From: Isoetes taiwanensis
Taxonomy: Eukaryota; Streptophyta; Lycopodiopsida; Isoetales; Isoetaceae
Direction of reading: 5' to 3'
Assembly (NCBI GenBank): GCA_021234155.1
Contig: JAJEKV010000087.1
Span: 2,472,974 to 2,536,973 of the forward strand
Length of the DNA stretch: 64,000 nucleotides
Each line of letters starts with the position of its first letter. Within the stretch, counting starts at the first letter, position 1. The translations under genes were made by a program, and so were the position numbers. Below are positions 46,201 to 59,039 of this stretch, piece after piece. Under the pieces are notes generated by a model, which did no database searches, was not told the DNA's origin, and saw only the letters and a list, made by a program, of their open reading frames with translations.

Positions 46201-46256
46201 AGTTAGGAAGTTCTCGGTAGTCGGCGGTTTGTCAATCTCTTCGCGAGTCCTTCGAG

Positions 46257-46395
46257 AATCATCGATCGAACCCTCGGATCGCCATTAAAGGAGGACGAGA
46301 GCTCCATCATAAGAGCTCCTCGCCGGGGACGGTTATCGGCGTCTTCTCCGCGTGGCTTTCTTCCCTCACCGTGGCTTCCTCCTTCGCCCTGCACC
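46257..46395 (+). repeat. Second LTR-promoter-like cassette, copy 2
   Basis: Direct copy of 38975-39115, sharing CATCGATC, TCGCCATTAA, ATAAGAGCTCCT and GGTTATCGGCGTCTTCTC. Confidence 0.45.
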
Positions 46396-46589
46396 GATTG
46401 GGGGCCTATTTCATTTTGTGTTTTGGGCCATGCACTTTAATTTGTTATTTCACTTTGAATTTTGCTATAATAATAATGTTTTGCATCAACATCATCGCGG
46501 ATTTTTAAGTATGTTATTTTTCCACGGATTTAGGTGGCAGCTTTCCTCCTTCAATTGATGCTATCTCCAAGATTTGTGGCTAATAATGC

Positions 46590-46775
46590 TCCACTTGTGA
46601 GGGTGATGCTATTTATTTACTTAGCCAGGGGTGGCTATTTATTTCCACCTTGAGGGTGATGCTATTTATTTCCACCAACCAGGGGTGGCCTTTATTTATT
46701 TCCACCTTGAGGGTGGCGCATAGTTGGTTTCCGCAGTTGGTGATGCTTCTCCACCTTTTAGGTGATGCTCTCTAT
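46590..46775. repeat. Minisatellite, GAGGGTGATGCTATTTATTT units
   Basis: Three to four irregular units built from TGAGGGTGATGC, TATTTATTTCCACC and CCAGGGGTGGC(C/T)T follow one another, then decay into GGTGATGCTTCTCCACCTTTT. Confidence 0.75.
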
Positions 46776-48200
46776 GTTTACGATGTGATCTTCTTTTAGG
46801 TTTTACTTATTGATTGTCGCGGCTTGCCTCGTCCACGCCATGCATGTTTGTTTTCTAACCATTCCGCGGGTATTTTAGGCTTCTTTTGTTGCTGCGGGTT
46901 TCCACCGTCTTAAGGGTCCTGCTTTTCTTGGCTTAAGCCATCGACCGAATCTCCCTTGGTATCTCAGGGCAAGCATTCAAAGGTTGGTGGTATTTTCTCA
47001 TTAGGGTTTTCCTCGAAACCCAGAAAGAGCGAGGTTTTTATCGGAAGTGAGGCGATTAAGCCATTACCCTTCTATTATGCATTGTTTTCAGGTGGCAGAT
47101 ATTGTTATCGGTGATTTTTGTCATCTCTTCGCGGGAGTCCCTTCCGAATCTTATATTTATTGCAAAGGAATACCCATTCAAAGTTCTCTTTGAAGCTTGT
47201 GAACAAATCGAGCGATTGCATTGATCGATTCTCTCGGTAGTATTAATTCAATATTTGATATATTGGATTCTTTTAAAGTTAGTTACCTTCTTTCAATGTT
47301 GGTACTAGCTTAACATTGTGATCTTATGTTAACTTTATCCTAGTTAAATTATTGGTTCTAATGCATTAGCTCATTTATTCACAATCTATGCTTGGAAACT
47401 TGAAGACAAAATGGAGTTACATCAGAATTATTAGTTTTAACATCCATTATGTGCTAGGTAACGCGAGATTGAGATGTTTTCAACCGATAAACCAGCGGAC
47501 AAAATGATATGAGGGAGCATTAGTAGCTAAGCGGCACCAACACTTTTCCTTAGGATCACCAGGCCAAAAACCTCAAAATCCAATCGACTACCAAAGCGTA
47601 AAATGGTGGTTGGTAGAAAATTCGGCCTTGATTGTCGTGATGATTCTAGCAAAGCGGGAGAGAGGAATTCTTGCAGCGAAGTTTTACTTCTTGATCCATG
47701 GCCCGTGTCTACGCTATCAAGGCAGGGCTTCGAAATAAGCTAAATCAGGAGCATATTTTTGTATATATTTTACATCTGATCAAAATTTCATTGTATTTTT
47801 CACGCTTTTTATTTTTTATTCCTTTTTACCTTAATTTATTTGCAATTCATCTATATGATAGCGAACTATGATACAATTAGTAATAAGCATGATGGATGAC
47901 CATTGATAAAAGCAAATTCATTAGTATAAAATTACAATTTGTATGTGATAACTATGATTAAATTTTTGTTACACTTCGATAATAGCGAAAAGCGATGTTT
48001 CTAAAATGTTATTTTCAACTAACGAGGATTTTAAATTGATTTTTTCGTTGGTAATGCATGACAAAATTACCTTTTGTAAGGCAAATAAAAAATACCCACT
48101 AATGTATTTTTACCGTTACAAAAGCATTGACAAGTTATATTCTATTAGTGACATTTGGTTTCATCAATGTATGTTTCAACAATTTCTAGTACCTTGTTAG
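46776..48200. other. Decayed repeat DNA, nothing recognised
   Basis: No supported gene or clear repeat. 47740-48200 is AT-rich. Confidence 0.4.
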
Positions 48201-48205
48201 AGTTT

Positions 48206-48315
48206 ATTGGCTGAATCCATTGGGTTAGCAACTAAAGAATCTTGTGTTCAAGTCTGCAGGGGAGTTCATCGGATGTCCTGGGGCGTTGCCAATATGGTAT
48301 GAAATAAAAGTAATA
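48206..48315 (+). repeat. tRNA-derived SINE-like head
   Basis: TTGGCTGAATCCATTGGGTT resembles an RNA polymerase III A box and TGTTCAAGTCTGCA, 45 bases on, a B box. It is not a tRNA: no acceptor stem pairs. It reads as the 5' end of a SINE. Confidence 0.4.
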
Positions 48316-49089
48316 CTATCTATTTGGTGGATTCTTATCTATCACATCTATTAATCCTATTTGGTGGTTGTCTCAAAGGGGCATATGAGATTTGGTGGTG
48401 GTGGTTGTCCCTCAGGTGCTTGATTCTAGAGGGAAAAATCCTGCGGAATGAGAAGGTGGATGGAACCCTTGGCTTAATTCTAGGGGAAAATCGCGGAGTT
48501 AATTTGGATGCCCCCAACCATCTTTGCAGTAAAATGTAAAGTCCTTCAAAGATCACACATTGTATGGATTTGTGATTAAAGCCCTCGGTGGCCCCATTCA
48601 CTTTCACCGGTTCCATTACTTTGGAAATACAAAGGCGGGTCCACGGGGTGAAATAATGCTTAAAACGGTAAATATTGATTTTGCATGAAGGGAGTTGAAT
48701 CGATCCCTTTGATATCTGGATTTTTTCCTTCCCACTTCATCTCATTGGGCATTATAATCCAGCTTCAAATTAGCCATTTCTTTACCTTTGCACACTCTAC
48801 GCCACACAATTAATGAGATGAAATCCTTCGAGGAGTGCTTCAACCCAGCTTGTAGCCCATCAGTTTAGGCTTTAATTTGGGATTAATCTTCGACCTTTGG
48901 TGCTTTCGAATGATGGATTCCCTTCAAAAAGTCACGCGATGATAGGCGACGAATGAGTAATATCGAGCAAGTTTTCTCCGTGGAAGAGATAAGCGAGACC
49001 AAAAAGACCTTCAACAATCTAAGAATCCAGTTTTATCGCGAGATTGTGGCTTGATTTTTGGTGCTAAGGGCTAGATAAAGTCGATTACA

Positions 49090-49240
49090 AGGCATCATGA
49101 CCGGAAAAATGGCCGAGTCTGACCTCGGACTTTCTGGCCCACATAACCCTTTCGGCCATTTTGGCCGGGCCATAATGCCCTGCATGGCGTTATCGATATG
49201 CGTCCTTGGCTGAAGCATTTTGAGCCGCCATAGCGATTTA
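49090..49240. repeat. Decayed GGCC foldback joined to a TIR-like sequence
   Basis: AAAAATGGCCGAG pairs with TCGGCCATTTT and GGCCCACATAA with a later GGGCCATAATGCC. The hairpin is followed by GCGTTATCG, then CGTCCTTGGCTGAAGCATTTT and GCCGCCATAGC, in the same order as foldback 2 plus the left end of the 720-bp element at 3331-3515. This is a second, older member of that family; its right end is not clear. A TGTTATGTCCATAACA palindrome near 49873 matches the inner palindrome of the first copy. Confidence 0.6.
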
Positions 49241-52200
49241 GCTCTTGGAAGGCGGGGGTATTGAGAAATTTGAGTATCTTCTTTGGGTACAGGTCCTGAG
49301 AACCTGAAATCTGCCATAGCCCTAAGGCAAGGCATTCAAAATTTGAAGATCATCTTTGGAAGGCGAGGGGGATGGAAGTACCAAAATGCAAAATGCAAAT
49401 GCCATATCTTCAGGTATGTTGTAGCAACATTTCTATAGATAGCCTAAATTTAAAGAGAGATCAAATTGAGCATGTTAGTGATATCATTTTGAGTTTGCCA
49501 CAAGGGAAAAGTCCTTCCTTGAAGGTGACCACAAGAATACTTCCTAAGGATATTCAAGAATGGCCAATGCCAAGCTTTGTTATCTAATATGTAATTGCTA
49601 TAGGCAAGAGATCACGATTACATATTCTTAAATATTCTAGCGTCATCGGGGAAAAACTAGCAAAATCAAAGGATAAAAGAATGTCGAAAGTTTTCTTTCT
49701 TGTACAGCTTGATGATTTTGATTGACCAGTCAAAGTGTTCTTCACGGTTTGTGCTACTCTTTCGGCCGTGAGAGTTGCAAGAGGATTAGATGAATCTAAT
49801 CTCAACCATCATTCAAGAGTGTTATGTCCGGTAACATTCGTGGCCCACTTTCATTATGAAACTGATAAGATTGTTATGTCCATAACAAGATGTTATAAGC
49901 CATAACACAAAGGCACTTAAAGGAAAACAATCACTATCGGTTTTCAACAATTTTCGATAGAAACCACTATAAAAAGGGATGTTATAAGTGGGTTATTGTA
50001 TTGGAATAACCATTAGTAGTTACATGGCGTGGTTCTTATACATGTTTGTTACCATATTTAAGAACTATGGTTCTTTTAGGATAGTTTATTTGTTTGGCGA
50101 GAAGTTTGTCATAGATTTTATTGCTACTTTTAAAGTAGGTACATTCATTAGTAATGGAGACCATAAACCACTATTATTGATTTTGACTTTATTTATTTCG
50201 CGAGCCGAAGTGATATTCTTACAAAGTTACCTCACGTTAATTCATACTAGGCCATAAAATCACTAATAAATTACGACTTTGGTGTTGTTGTAAATTAAAG
50301 ATGTTTCTGATACAGGAGTTACCTACATTATTTCAAATTAAAACTAACATTGATTCGACAATAGAAGTGCACTCACACTATCTCCCCGATTAGGGTTATT
50401 AAAAAAAAGGAAACCTACCAAATTTCATTTATGGAAACCCACTTCCAAATTCGGGGTAATAGGAAGGCTTTCGCTGACTGATAGGGTTTATAAAATTATA
50501 TTTTTAGTTATCCAAAGGCGACCACCGTTAATTAATGTTTGCAATTAATTTTCCTCGTGACTCGATAAGAGCCTATTCAGAAAAGTAAGAATTTTTTTTC
50601 TTCCTCTTCCTCCGTGAATGGTCCGGTTTACTTCCCTTGCATGAGATTAGATTGAGTTGCTTGATCGTTGAGGGCCTTGATTAATGCGGATTCGGTCTTC
50701 AGTAGTGTTTCGGATGAGCTCTTGCTCTTGTTTGCGGAAAGATCCCCTTCCTATTTTCCCTTAAAGATCAAGCGAGAAAAGGGTTTCATCAAAACTTTCT
50801 TCTTGCTTTCCGTCCTTTTAGCGGCAAAAGAATTGGACGGAACATTTCTTGCCCAGGAATAGATTCTTGAAGACCAAGAAGCAAAGTTAGTGCCACATTT
50901 CATGTGATGTGATCGCGAGAGACTTATAGTAAGAAAATAAAAACAAAGAGATTCATAGTAAAGAAATTCATATAATCTTAAAGTTCAAAAGAGTTGATTC
51001 AAAATTCACGAAGCCGAGGTTACCATATGTAGTACATACGGATCACGATCTTTAAAAGAGCTCGAGTTTGTCGAGGGAAGAAAGGAATAGCGAGCATGAA
51101 GTATAGCATGCTTTTGAGATTTTCGGCTCGATTCCATCTTGGTAGCCTATAGCGATTTATTATCGCGGTTATTCTACGCATTAAGCGGCAAATTGTTAAC
51201 CGGGAAAAATTGTCGGCTATGAAACCCTTCCAGGAAACCCTTCACCGGCTATGAAACCCTTCACCAAACTCACGATCCAATTCGGCTAATCCCGGAAAAA
51301 CTTGCAAAGGGCGTTTATTCTTTGTAAGTGATAAGTTTCTCATTTTTGATAAATAGGATCATTTTACGAAAAATAGCTAGCGGCCCGAGCACAAAGGATT
51401 TTTCATGGCGCCCGGACCAGGAAGCCATAGGCTATCTTGACGCTCACGATCTTGTTGAAAATTCTATAAACATTTAACGACAAAATCGCTTCTTTCCCCT
51501 TTCTTACCGCATCGATAAAAGCGGCACTATCTTCTTAGTTGCTCAAGCCCGATGATTTCATACAAATCCCTTAAGCTTCGTAGCCACAGAATGAAGCATT
51601 TAGCGAGTTAAAGGGCACGAATTAAGAAAATTTAACCCCAAAGGCGGATTCTTACGTAATGCGGCCAAAAGTGGGACCAATTAGCGGATCTTAGAATTTT
51701 TCTCAAAGCGGGGGCCTTCAATCCAACCCCAGTCAATGCATGGAGTCAATAAAGCAATTCTTGCTCTTCATGCTTTCGATTACCCGAATTCGCCATTGAA
51801 TCATACTTTTGATTCTTATATTATTCTCACAAATTCGCATCTTCTTATGAGATACCACGGCAATCATTCTCTTCGCGAATGTGTCCCTTTTATTGATTTG
51901 GCTTCTTGTTAAAATCGGTTTATTGCCGGTTGGTAATAGAAATTAGTGGATTTGACCTTGGATTTAAGCTTCGTGTGGTACGATATCAAAGCTAATAAAG
52001 GTCTTCAACTTCGACGGGTAAGCCTTGAAAGCGAAGGAGGATTAGAATAATTTTCCATCTTGTCCGTATTATAGCTATGCATCACGATTAGGAGATAAAC
52101 AATTGCATGTAATTCTTTGAAAAGAGTAGCTTAATTCGATTGAAATTTTGAATCCTTTTTATGTGAGATGCTTGAAGGTGGAAAACATTTATCAATTTAT

Positions 52201-52760
52201 CAATTGGGCATCATGGAGTCCCTCTTGAGTTCTTATTTCCATTGGAAAATATTAGGACTTAACTTGGGTTTTGAGCGAAATCAAACCCAAACTTCTACAT
52301 GTAACTTGTTTAAATGTTAATACAAAGCACTTGAGATTGAATTTTCTTGCATCTCTATTTCTTGTCATATGTAAATGATCATGGCAATAAGAAAAACACA
52401 GGGCTGTTCTCTAGCGAAATAGAAATTTGAATGAAATGTGAACTAAATATAAAGCGAATAGAAACCAAATGTGAACTAGCCAATTCATTTCACAATTATA
52501 GATTGTTTTGATGGGAAGTTCTTGTTTGTTCTCATTGTGCTCAAAGGAATTTGCTAAGGTAATTTTTTTTGTTGCATTGGTTTTTCTCATATGTTTCAAA
52601 TGGAAATTACGTAGTACTGGTTCTTTTATGTGTTTTTAGATGCCGGATATGGGGAATTAGGGAGGCCGGTGAATGGCGCGAGTTCTGATCGATTAAGGAC
52701 TTTTCGTAGGTTAGTCCCTGGAAAGAGTATAGCTTAGGGTTTAGGGTATAAGTTTAGAGT
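49241..52760. other. Decayed repeat DNA, no supported gene
   Basis: The frames at 49372-49587 and 50668-50862 (SDELLLLFAERSPSYFPLKI, AAKELDGTFLAQE) have protein-like composition but no recognisable family. 50881-52080 contains only 4 CAG/CTG triplets by hand count. Otherwise featureless. Confidence 0.4.
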
Positions 52761-55120
52761 TGAAATCAGTAGTATGAGCTTATCACATTCTATCTTACTT
52801 CTATTGGTACATAGAAGCGTGAGTGTTAATCCCTTCGTCAATTTTTGTTTTGGTCCGCTTTTTTCTTTAGGAATGAGCTCCGCGGGCATTGGAGAATCAC
52901 GTCAATTATTGATCCTGTCCACGGGAGGCTCCTACAAGATCAGGGAGAGATGGTTTTGTGGTATACGAGGGGTGCACACCTGCCTTCCCTCTGGACCGAG
53001 GGTAGTTTGGGGTTTAGGCATGGATGGCGAAGAAGCACCACATGAGCTGGCATGGGGAGTACCATGGGTGCCTCGACCTGCGATGGTGCTGCAGCGAGTC
53101 TCGTCAGGAACGAGGAGGATGATCACCGACACCGCGAGGGGAGAGGGGCATATGCGTGGTCGGGGATAGATGTGCCGAGGCCGAGTTTCTAGTGTCAGTG
53201 AGGAGACACACTTTGCAGTATGACTCCGCAGGAGCCGGGTTATTGGTAGTGGGAGGTCATTGGGGTCCTTCTCCGCGGGGAGGGTTAGCTCTGAGATACC
53301 CGCAGGGGGACCCGCGTTGGATGGGAATCTGATCGCGGTAGCTCACTGGGATTTCGTGATGAGGGGAGTCGAGGTCGGTTAAGCCGGACCGCAGGGTTAG
53401 GTTGGGAGGCGAGGAGGTATTGTTGAAGATGAGAGGCCATGCATATTGAGGGATGAGGCGATACAGGGGTTGGTAGGGAAGGAGGATGTAAGAAGGTAGC
53501 CGAAGTATGGATTGGTTCTTGCATGCCAGCGACCCGATTAGGGTTGCTGGTTCATCTAGCATTTGTTTGCCTCTATGCGTCATTCATGCCATCCATCTTG
53601 CGATGTGGACCTCGACTGAAGAGGAGGGGTGCCCATCCATGGCGCACTAGCATCGACCACTCAGCTTTGCTACACCTCTTTCTCCACCACCGTTCTTTTT
53701 CCCATACTCTAGTTCTCCCATGCGGTGTGGTCTTGTCACATCATATGTGTCACCATCGATTTCCATCTCGAAGTCTGACCATTCTTTCCTCGCTTGTTTC
53801 CAGCCTACTCTTCTCTTTGTAGCATCAGGTACCACCACCCCTTCCGTTGCCATGTGGATATCCTTCCATATGGATACCCCTCCCCACCGATTACCACCAC
53901 CATCTGGTACCTTGCGTCCGTGTCATCTCCACCTCCTTTTACATGCCGCCTCCCTTTCCCCAAATTTTACTTCCTCCGCTTGCTTCCATGCCGATCAGAT
54001 GCACTGCAGCAATTACGTACCTGGACGCCAGCTTTCCTTGAAGGCTGACGTTGGTCGATTGTTGAAGGAAAGGGGACTGGCGGGTGGGCTTCTTTCCATG
54101 AGCCATCACCTTCGTGAGCTCCACTTCATTAGACCATGCAGGTCCTTCTCGTACCGGTCACCGGTTCGACCTCTTGAGCCATTTAGGTCTGGACGAGAGC
54201 TCCACCGAAGACCGCAATGGGATAAATTTGCGAGACGATTGAGCTCCACCGCGCCCATTTTAGCGAGGAAGATGGGATGGACGAGGGCGGCGATGGTTAG
54301 GCGGAGGTAGAAGGCGAGCGGTAGAAGAGCAGGCCACCGAGTAAATGAGGTAAATTAGAATTAGGCCAGGTAGAAGCGGTAAGGCTTTAGTCGGGATATA
54401 GAAGCGAGGTCGAGGTATCCGAGGAGACGATGTGATGGACCCCATTAGTTTGGAGGATCACATGGGGGAGACATGGGCTTATCCGCCTTATGCCCCATCG
54501 GCGAAGTTAGGCGTGTCCGATCATGAAGGCATGGACATTTGATAGGATGGCAGTGGTCATATGGCATTATATTGCGAGCGTCGCGTAGGGACTTTCTATC
54601 TATACGAGGTCTTTGTCCCGCTTTGAGAGGATGGGCTTGAGATGAGGAAGCGAGACCCCATCTGGTGAGGCTGAACCGGCACAGGCCTCGACCTTGGTTA
54701 CTGGCGGATTGAGGAGATTGCCACGGCATCACGAGTGGCGGTAGCATGGTTTTGTACCATGTTGATAGAGGAGCCCGGGCAGTGTTCGAGATCTTGTCGA
54801 GCCTTTGTCCGCAGGGGTTCTATTGAGCTGTGAAATTGAGTTCCTAGGCGCGGCCTCACGGTGGTTGGATTTAAGGAGACCAGCGCAAGGTTCTACATCA
54901 TGTAAGTCGCGGCGTCATGTCTTTGTAATGGTATGCAATGCTTGATTTTTCACCGACACATGCTTTGCATACATCGCGGGACCTAATGAACGCCTTGTTG
55001 TCTGGCGGATGGAAGTGAAGTGTGTTGTTTGTGGACCCCGCGTTCTACACTTGTGGGCATACCCTTTAGGTAGTGGATCCATACCCATGGCGGGGTGTGC
55101 CATCTTTGGATCCTTTTATT
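52761..55120. other. GC-rich zone with overlapping spurious frames
   Basis: GC content rises and long overlapping frames appear on both strands (52774-53169, 53523-54310 plus; 53257-53583, 54445-54747 minus). None shows a domain, and opposite-strand frames of similar length suggest composition rather than coding. It could be the decayed coding part of a retroelement. Confidence 0.35.
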
Positions 55121-56540
55121 AGTGATACATATGGTCAGCCGATGGGTGGAGGCGATTCACAGTAGTGTTTTGGCGATGGGTAAGCGTTGATGTTAGTGGA
55201 ATGTTATGCATATTCTATGCATGTTTATATGTTTAAATTGTATCTCTTTGTATCATGCTAGTTCCCATTGGTGGTTATGCGTCCTGCTCCTTGTAGCGAT
55301 TACTCCACCCTTGGGGACATCGAGGATAATGCAAACATCCTGGTTATTATTTTGATTCGAGCGTGGATAAAATGTGTAATTTGGCGTTGTACCATTGTCG
55401 GCTGAACATGTATATAAATTGCTAGTAGAATTGCTTGTAGAATGTTTGCTAATGCTAGATCCGTATGCGGGATGTTTAGGATTTACCTCTGATTAAGGAG
55501 GTGCATCGAGGAGATGCGGGATGAACCTTACACCTCTCGTTATCGGGACATGGGCGTGCCCGGTAAGATTGGTGCAACCCGATTCGCGTTCCGCGTGTAG
55601 CGGCTTTGACGCGTAAACTTGTTGGCAAATAGTTTTCTTCGTCAAGAGTTACATTGATGGAGCCCTCGTCTAGTCTTGCCCGAGGTACTTCCCTCCTACC
55701 CTTGAATTTTCTTCTTTTTAGCACCGCGACTTGGAAAGTATCCATACTAACCACTTCATATGATTTTCTTTTATAGGTCGGATGGAATTGGTTTAGCCCT
55801 TCTTCGCGAGATCAAAGGAATGACAAAAGTCCATCTCCTACCACTTCAATTCGCGTTAGTATGCATTGTGGCTTTTCTCATAAAGGCCAAAGGGTTTATG
55901 ACTCATATGTATCCACAACACTTGTCCGCGCCTTATCAGTACTTGAGTTTGTTCTTCGTTTGCATTTACCATTTACTTGGGTTAATTTCTTCTTTTCTTT
56001 TGGTCTCTTGCTTATGCAATAGCAACAATATTTAAAAAAGACAAAGGGTTAAGCAGCACAAATTGGTATATCATAGATGTCATGATCGCGACATAGTAGG
56101 AATTCTGACATAAAGTCGTTTCTAAAATTTCTTCGTCTCGAGAACTTCAAGCGTCGCTTGTTCCACCCTTGGCCTACCTCGTGGAGAGGTGGTTCTTAAT
56201 AGAAGTGGGCGAGGCGATCTAGATGGATAGAGAGGTGCGGTCGCGGCGACTGTGACGTGCATAAAGACCTTTGAACTTCGCAGTGGGAATGCGGTGCATT
56301 GTCTTCATCTTGTAAATCCTCAAAACTTGCGGCATTGTCAATATTTTCAAAAGCAAAATCACTTACGGTTACGTCCAGAATCATATAGTGATGAATGGTA
56401 GAAGCATCTCCTACGCATTCTTCAAATCGTCAAACTCGGATCCATAAGGAGATGCAATGGCGGAAGCGAGCGCAAAGAAGCGCCATAAAATTTGAGATGC
56501 GATGGCGGAGAGCAAAGGCATAAGAAGAGTATAAAATTTT
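55121..56540. other. Decayed repeat DNA, no supported gene
   Basis: Short frames at 55476-55754 (minus) and 55760-56035 (plus, two hydrophobic segments) are unrecognised. Nothing else to report. Confidence 0.35.
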
Positions 56541-56544
56541 TGAA

Positions 56545-56965
56545 GAACATGGAAACCCTTCCTATTTTCCCCATTTGTGGAAACCCTTCCTATTTTTCAC
56601 ATGGGTTTGGAAAATGGGAAGGGTTTCCGACTGATAAATTTAAATTCGCCCGGTTATTAAAAGATTAGCCATTATTAAGGCGGCGTCCGTGTTAAGGCGC
56701 GTCGTCGCGTGCACCTCAAAAATAAAAAATAAAAAAGTGGAAACCACTGCCCATTTCAGGAAACCACGCGATTTTCAAATTGGAAGCCCTTCCAATTTTC
56801 CATTAAAATCAGGGAAGGGAAACCCTTCCTATTTTCCATGGAAACCCTTCCTATTTTCAAACATGGAAATAGGAAGGGTTTATGAAAAAATAGGAAAAGA
56901 GTTTCCATGAAATAGGGTTTCCATGGAAATAAGGAAGGGTTTCCATGGGGGCCAACCCAAATGAG
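56545..56965. repeat. Cluster of GGAAACCCTTCCTATTTTCC repeats in both orientations
   Basis: About ten copies or partial copies: direct near 56548, 56578, 56823, 56839 and diverged at 56745 and 56784; inverted (GGAAGGGTTT) near 56615, 56869, 56919 and 56931. Adjacent direct and inverted copies can pair into several alternative hairpins. Confidence 0.8.
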
Positions 56966-59035
56966 GAGCACTTAGAACCATCGATAAACGAATAGAACCG
57001 ATGCCTTATTTCATATAAACTAACCTTATTCCTACAATAAAGTGCCTTGGTTTCTATGGCAGAACGTGAACCTACCAATGGTTTTGGATGAAGATGAGTA
57101 GATGTTTGTTGTCTTCATTGGCATTGGTTTGTAGTGAACAAAACAAGAGTTAAAGGTGGGAACCATTGCCATTTCAAGTCATAAGTTATGAGAGTTTCTC
57201 CGGTACATTACTAGTGTTTCCTGCTTGTCCATGTAAGCGATATTTAGAAGTTATGCCCTTGATTAAAATGTTAGTGTTCTTAGCATGATTCGACTTAAAG
57301 ATGCATGTAATTGATATTTAATTATACGTGCATGATTTAATGTCAAGAGAGTGATAAGTGATGTTTACAGTGTGATTGTGAGGATAAGCGTTTTGTTTTG
57401 ATATATAGCGTTCACCGGTAGTGATTATCCGCGTGTAATAACAATCAATGTCATTAGCATTTTTTATCTCTGAGGATAAATAGCGTTCTCAATACTTGAA
57501 ATCCCGGTGGAAACCCGAATTTTCTTGTCTTCCCTGCACTTGTATCGATGTGGGGATTTGAACCCTTGCCAATATCGGCAAGGCCATGGATAATCAAGCT
57601 GCATTGAATTCTCCACTTGCTTTAGGAAAAGCAAAATCCACCGCATGCACACTGCTATTAATAAAGAAGAGGATATGGTGATAATATGCACACTATTAAT
57701 AATGTAAAGTGATCATTAGAAATTGATTCGCATTGGCCATTTTAAGAACTCCATCTATAGCCATCGGCCGAAGATTTGGAGAAACAGCAGCTGTATAAAG
57801 GAAAAATGCTAAAATCATAGACCCTAGCATGCGAGGAATGAATCCTTAAAATTATGCCCATTTGAAAAAGCCTAGTCTGAACACGAAATACTTCAAAATC
57901 CTTTGTCTTTTTTGTGTGATAGGAAAGGAATGAAGGAGGAGCTAGATAGATTCTCACCATCTTGTACTTTCGATAAAAGTGCTTGAATTTGAGGAATTAA
58001 GACATTAACTCCTTATTGATCAGAAGATGCCACTTGTTGAAGAATCTAGCCGGTTACGCAATCGAGAACATGAAAAGATAATCTATTCATCATATTCTCC
58101 CATTTGTGCGCCGAGCCTGCGGATTGAGCAAGAACCATCAAAGCGAAGAGTGAAGCTTTACAATCAAAGCGAACAAAACAAACATAGAAACAAGATAGAA
58201 ACCAACGAGAGAACCTGAAAGAAAAGTGACCAGATTCGCGTTTGCAATGATCGACTTTCATCTCTCATCTTCTTCCAAACCTAAGAACTTGGCGGCTTGA
58301 TTGCAGCAAAAATCGACAAAACCTAAGAGAAAAGCGTAGCTGCCACAATGCGAGAAATAAGCCATCATAATAGGAGAGAAGCCCCATCGTCGGGCCATTG
58401 CCGAGACCATGGCGGGCGTAAAACTAGGGAAAAGAATGAAAAAGCGTGGGTACAAATGGCGGGCCTTTGTCCATGTGATGAATATGGATTGTTTTCGTTT
58501 TCCCTTCTCTTTTCGTTTTGTTGAGTGCTTACTGTTTTCTATGTTATTACTATGGCAAACAATGGTTTCAAATGTTTGTGGTTTTCTTAGTGTTCCCTTT
58601 TGGGAATCGAATCAAGCTTATCGTAAGGCATCTTTTGTGTTGCTTCGGCTCTTGAAACATCTGACTAAGTGCTAGGGAACCACCTGGTTTGAGGGGTTTC
58701 GGTGGAAAACGGCGTGGCGTTAGCCCGCAATGGCGCCAGCTGCGGTTTCATGAAACCCAGCGGCGGCTCAATCGTAATGTCACCCGATGGGGTGGAAGTC
58801 GTGCTTGCATTTTCTTGTTTTCTGCGGCGATGGCGGAGGTGCGGCTGTAATTAGCGATTACGGCTATGGCGGCGCTCTCTATTAGATGCGATGCGCCCTC
58901 CGGATCTTTTCGAGATTTTTGAGATCCCTCTTGCTTGGCTAAAGTGGCGGCTCGATTAAGCACGATGGCGATTTCTTTGTTCATGAGGCTTTTGGGGTTT
59001 TAAATGCTTTTACATTAGAGTTTTATTTCGCGATA
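56966..59035. other. Decayed repeat DNA with one B-box-like site
   Basis: On the minus strand GGCAAGGGTTCAAATCCCCA (57550-57569) is a good polymerase III B box, but I see no convincing A box or tRNA fold. The short frames at 58027-58218 and 58748-58984 are unrecognised. Confidence 0.4.
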
Positions 59036-59039
59036 TTTT

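Noticed and set aside
53523-54310. Long plus-strand frames in the GC-rich zone as a gene
   Set aside because: Frames of similar length lie on both strands and in several phases, with no domain in any.
57545-57600. A tRNA gene on the minus strand
   Set aside because: Only the B-box region fits; no acceptor stem or A box pairs correctly.
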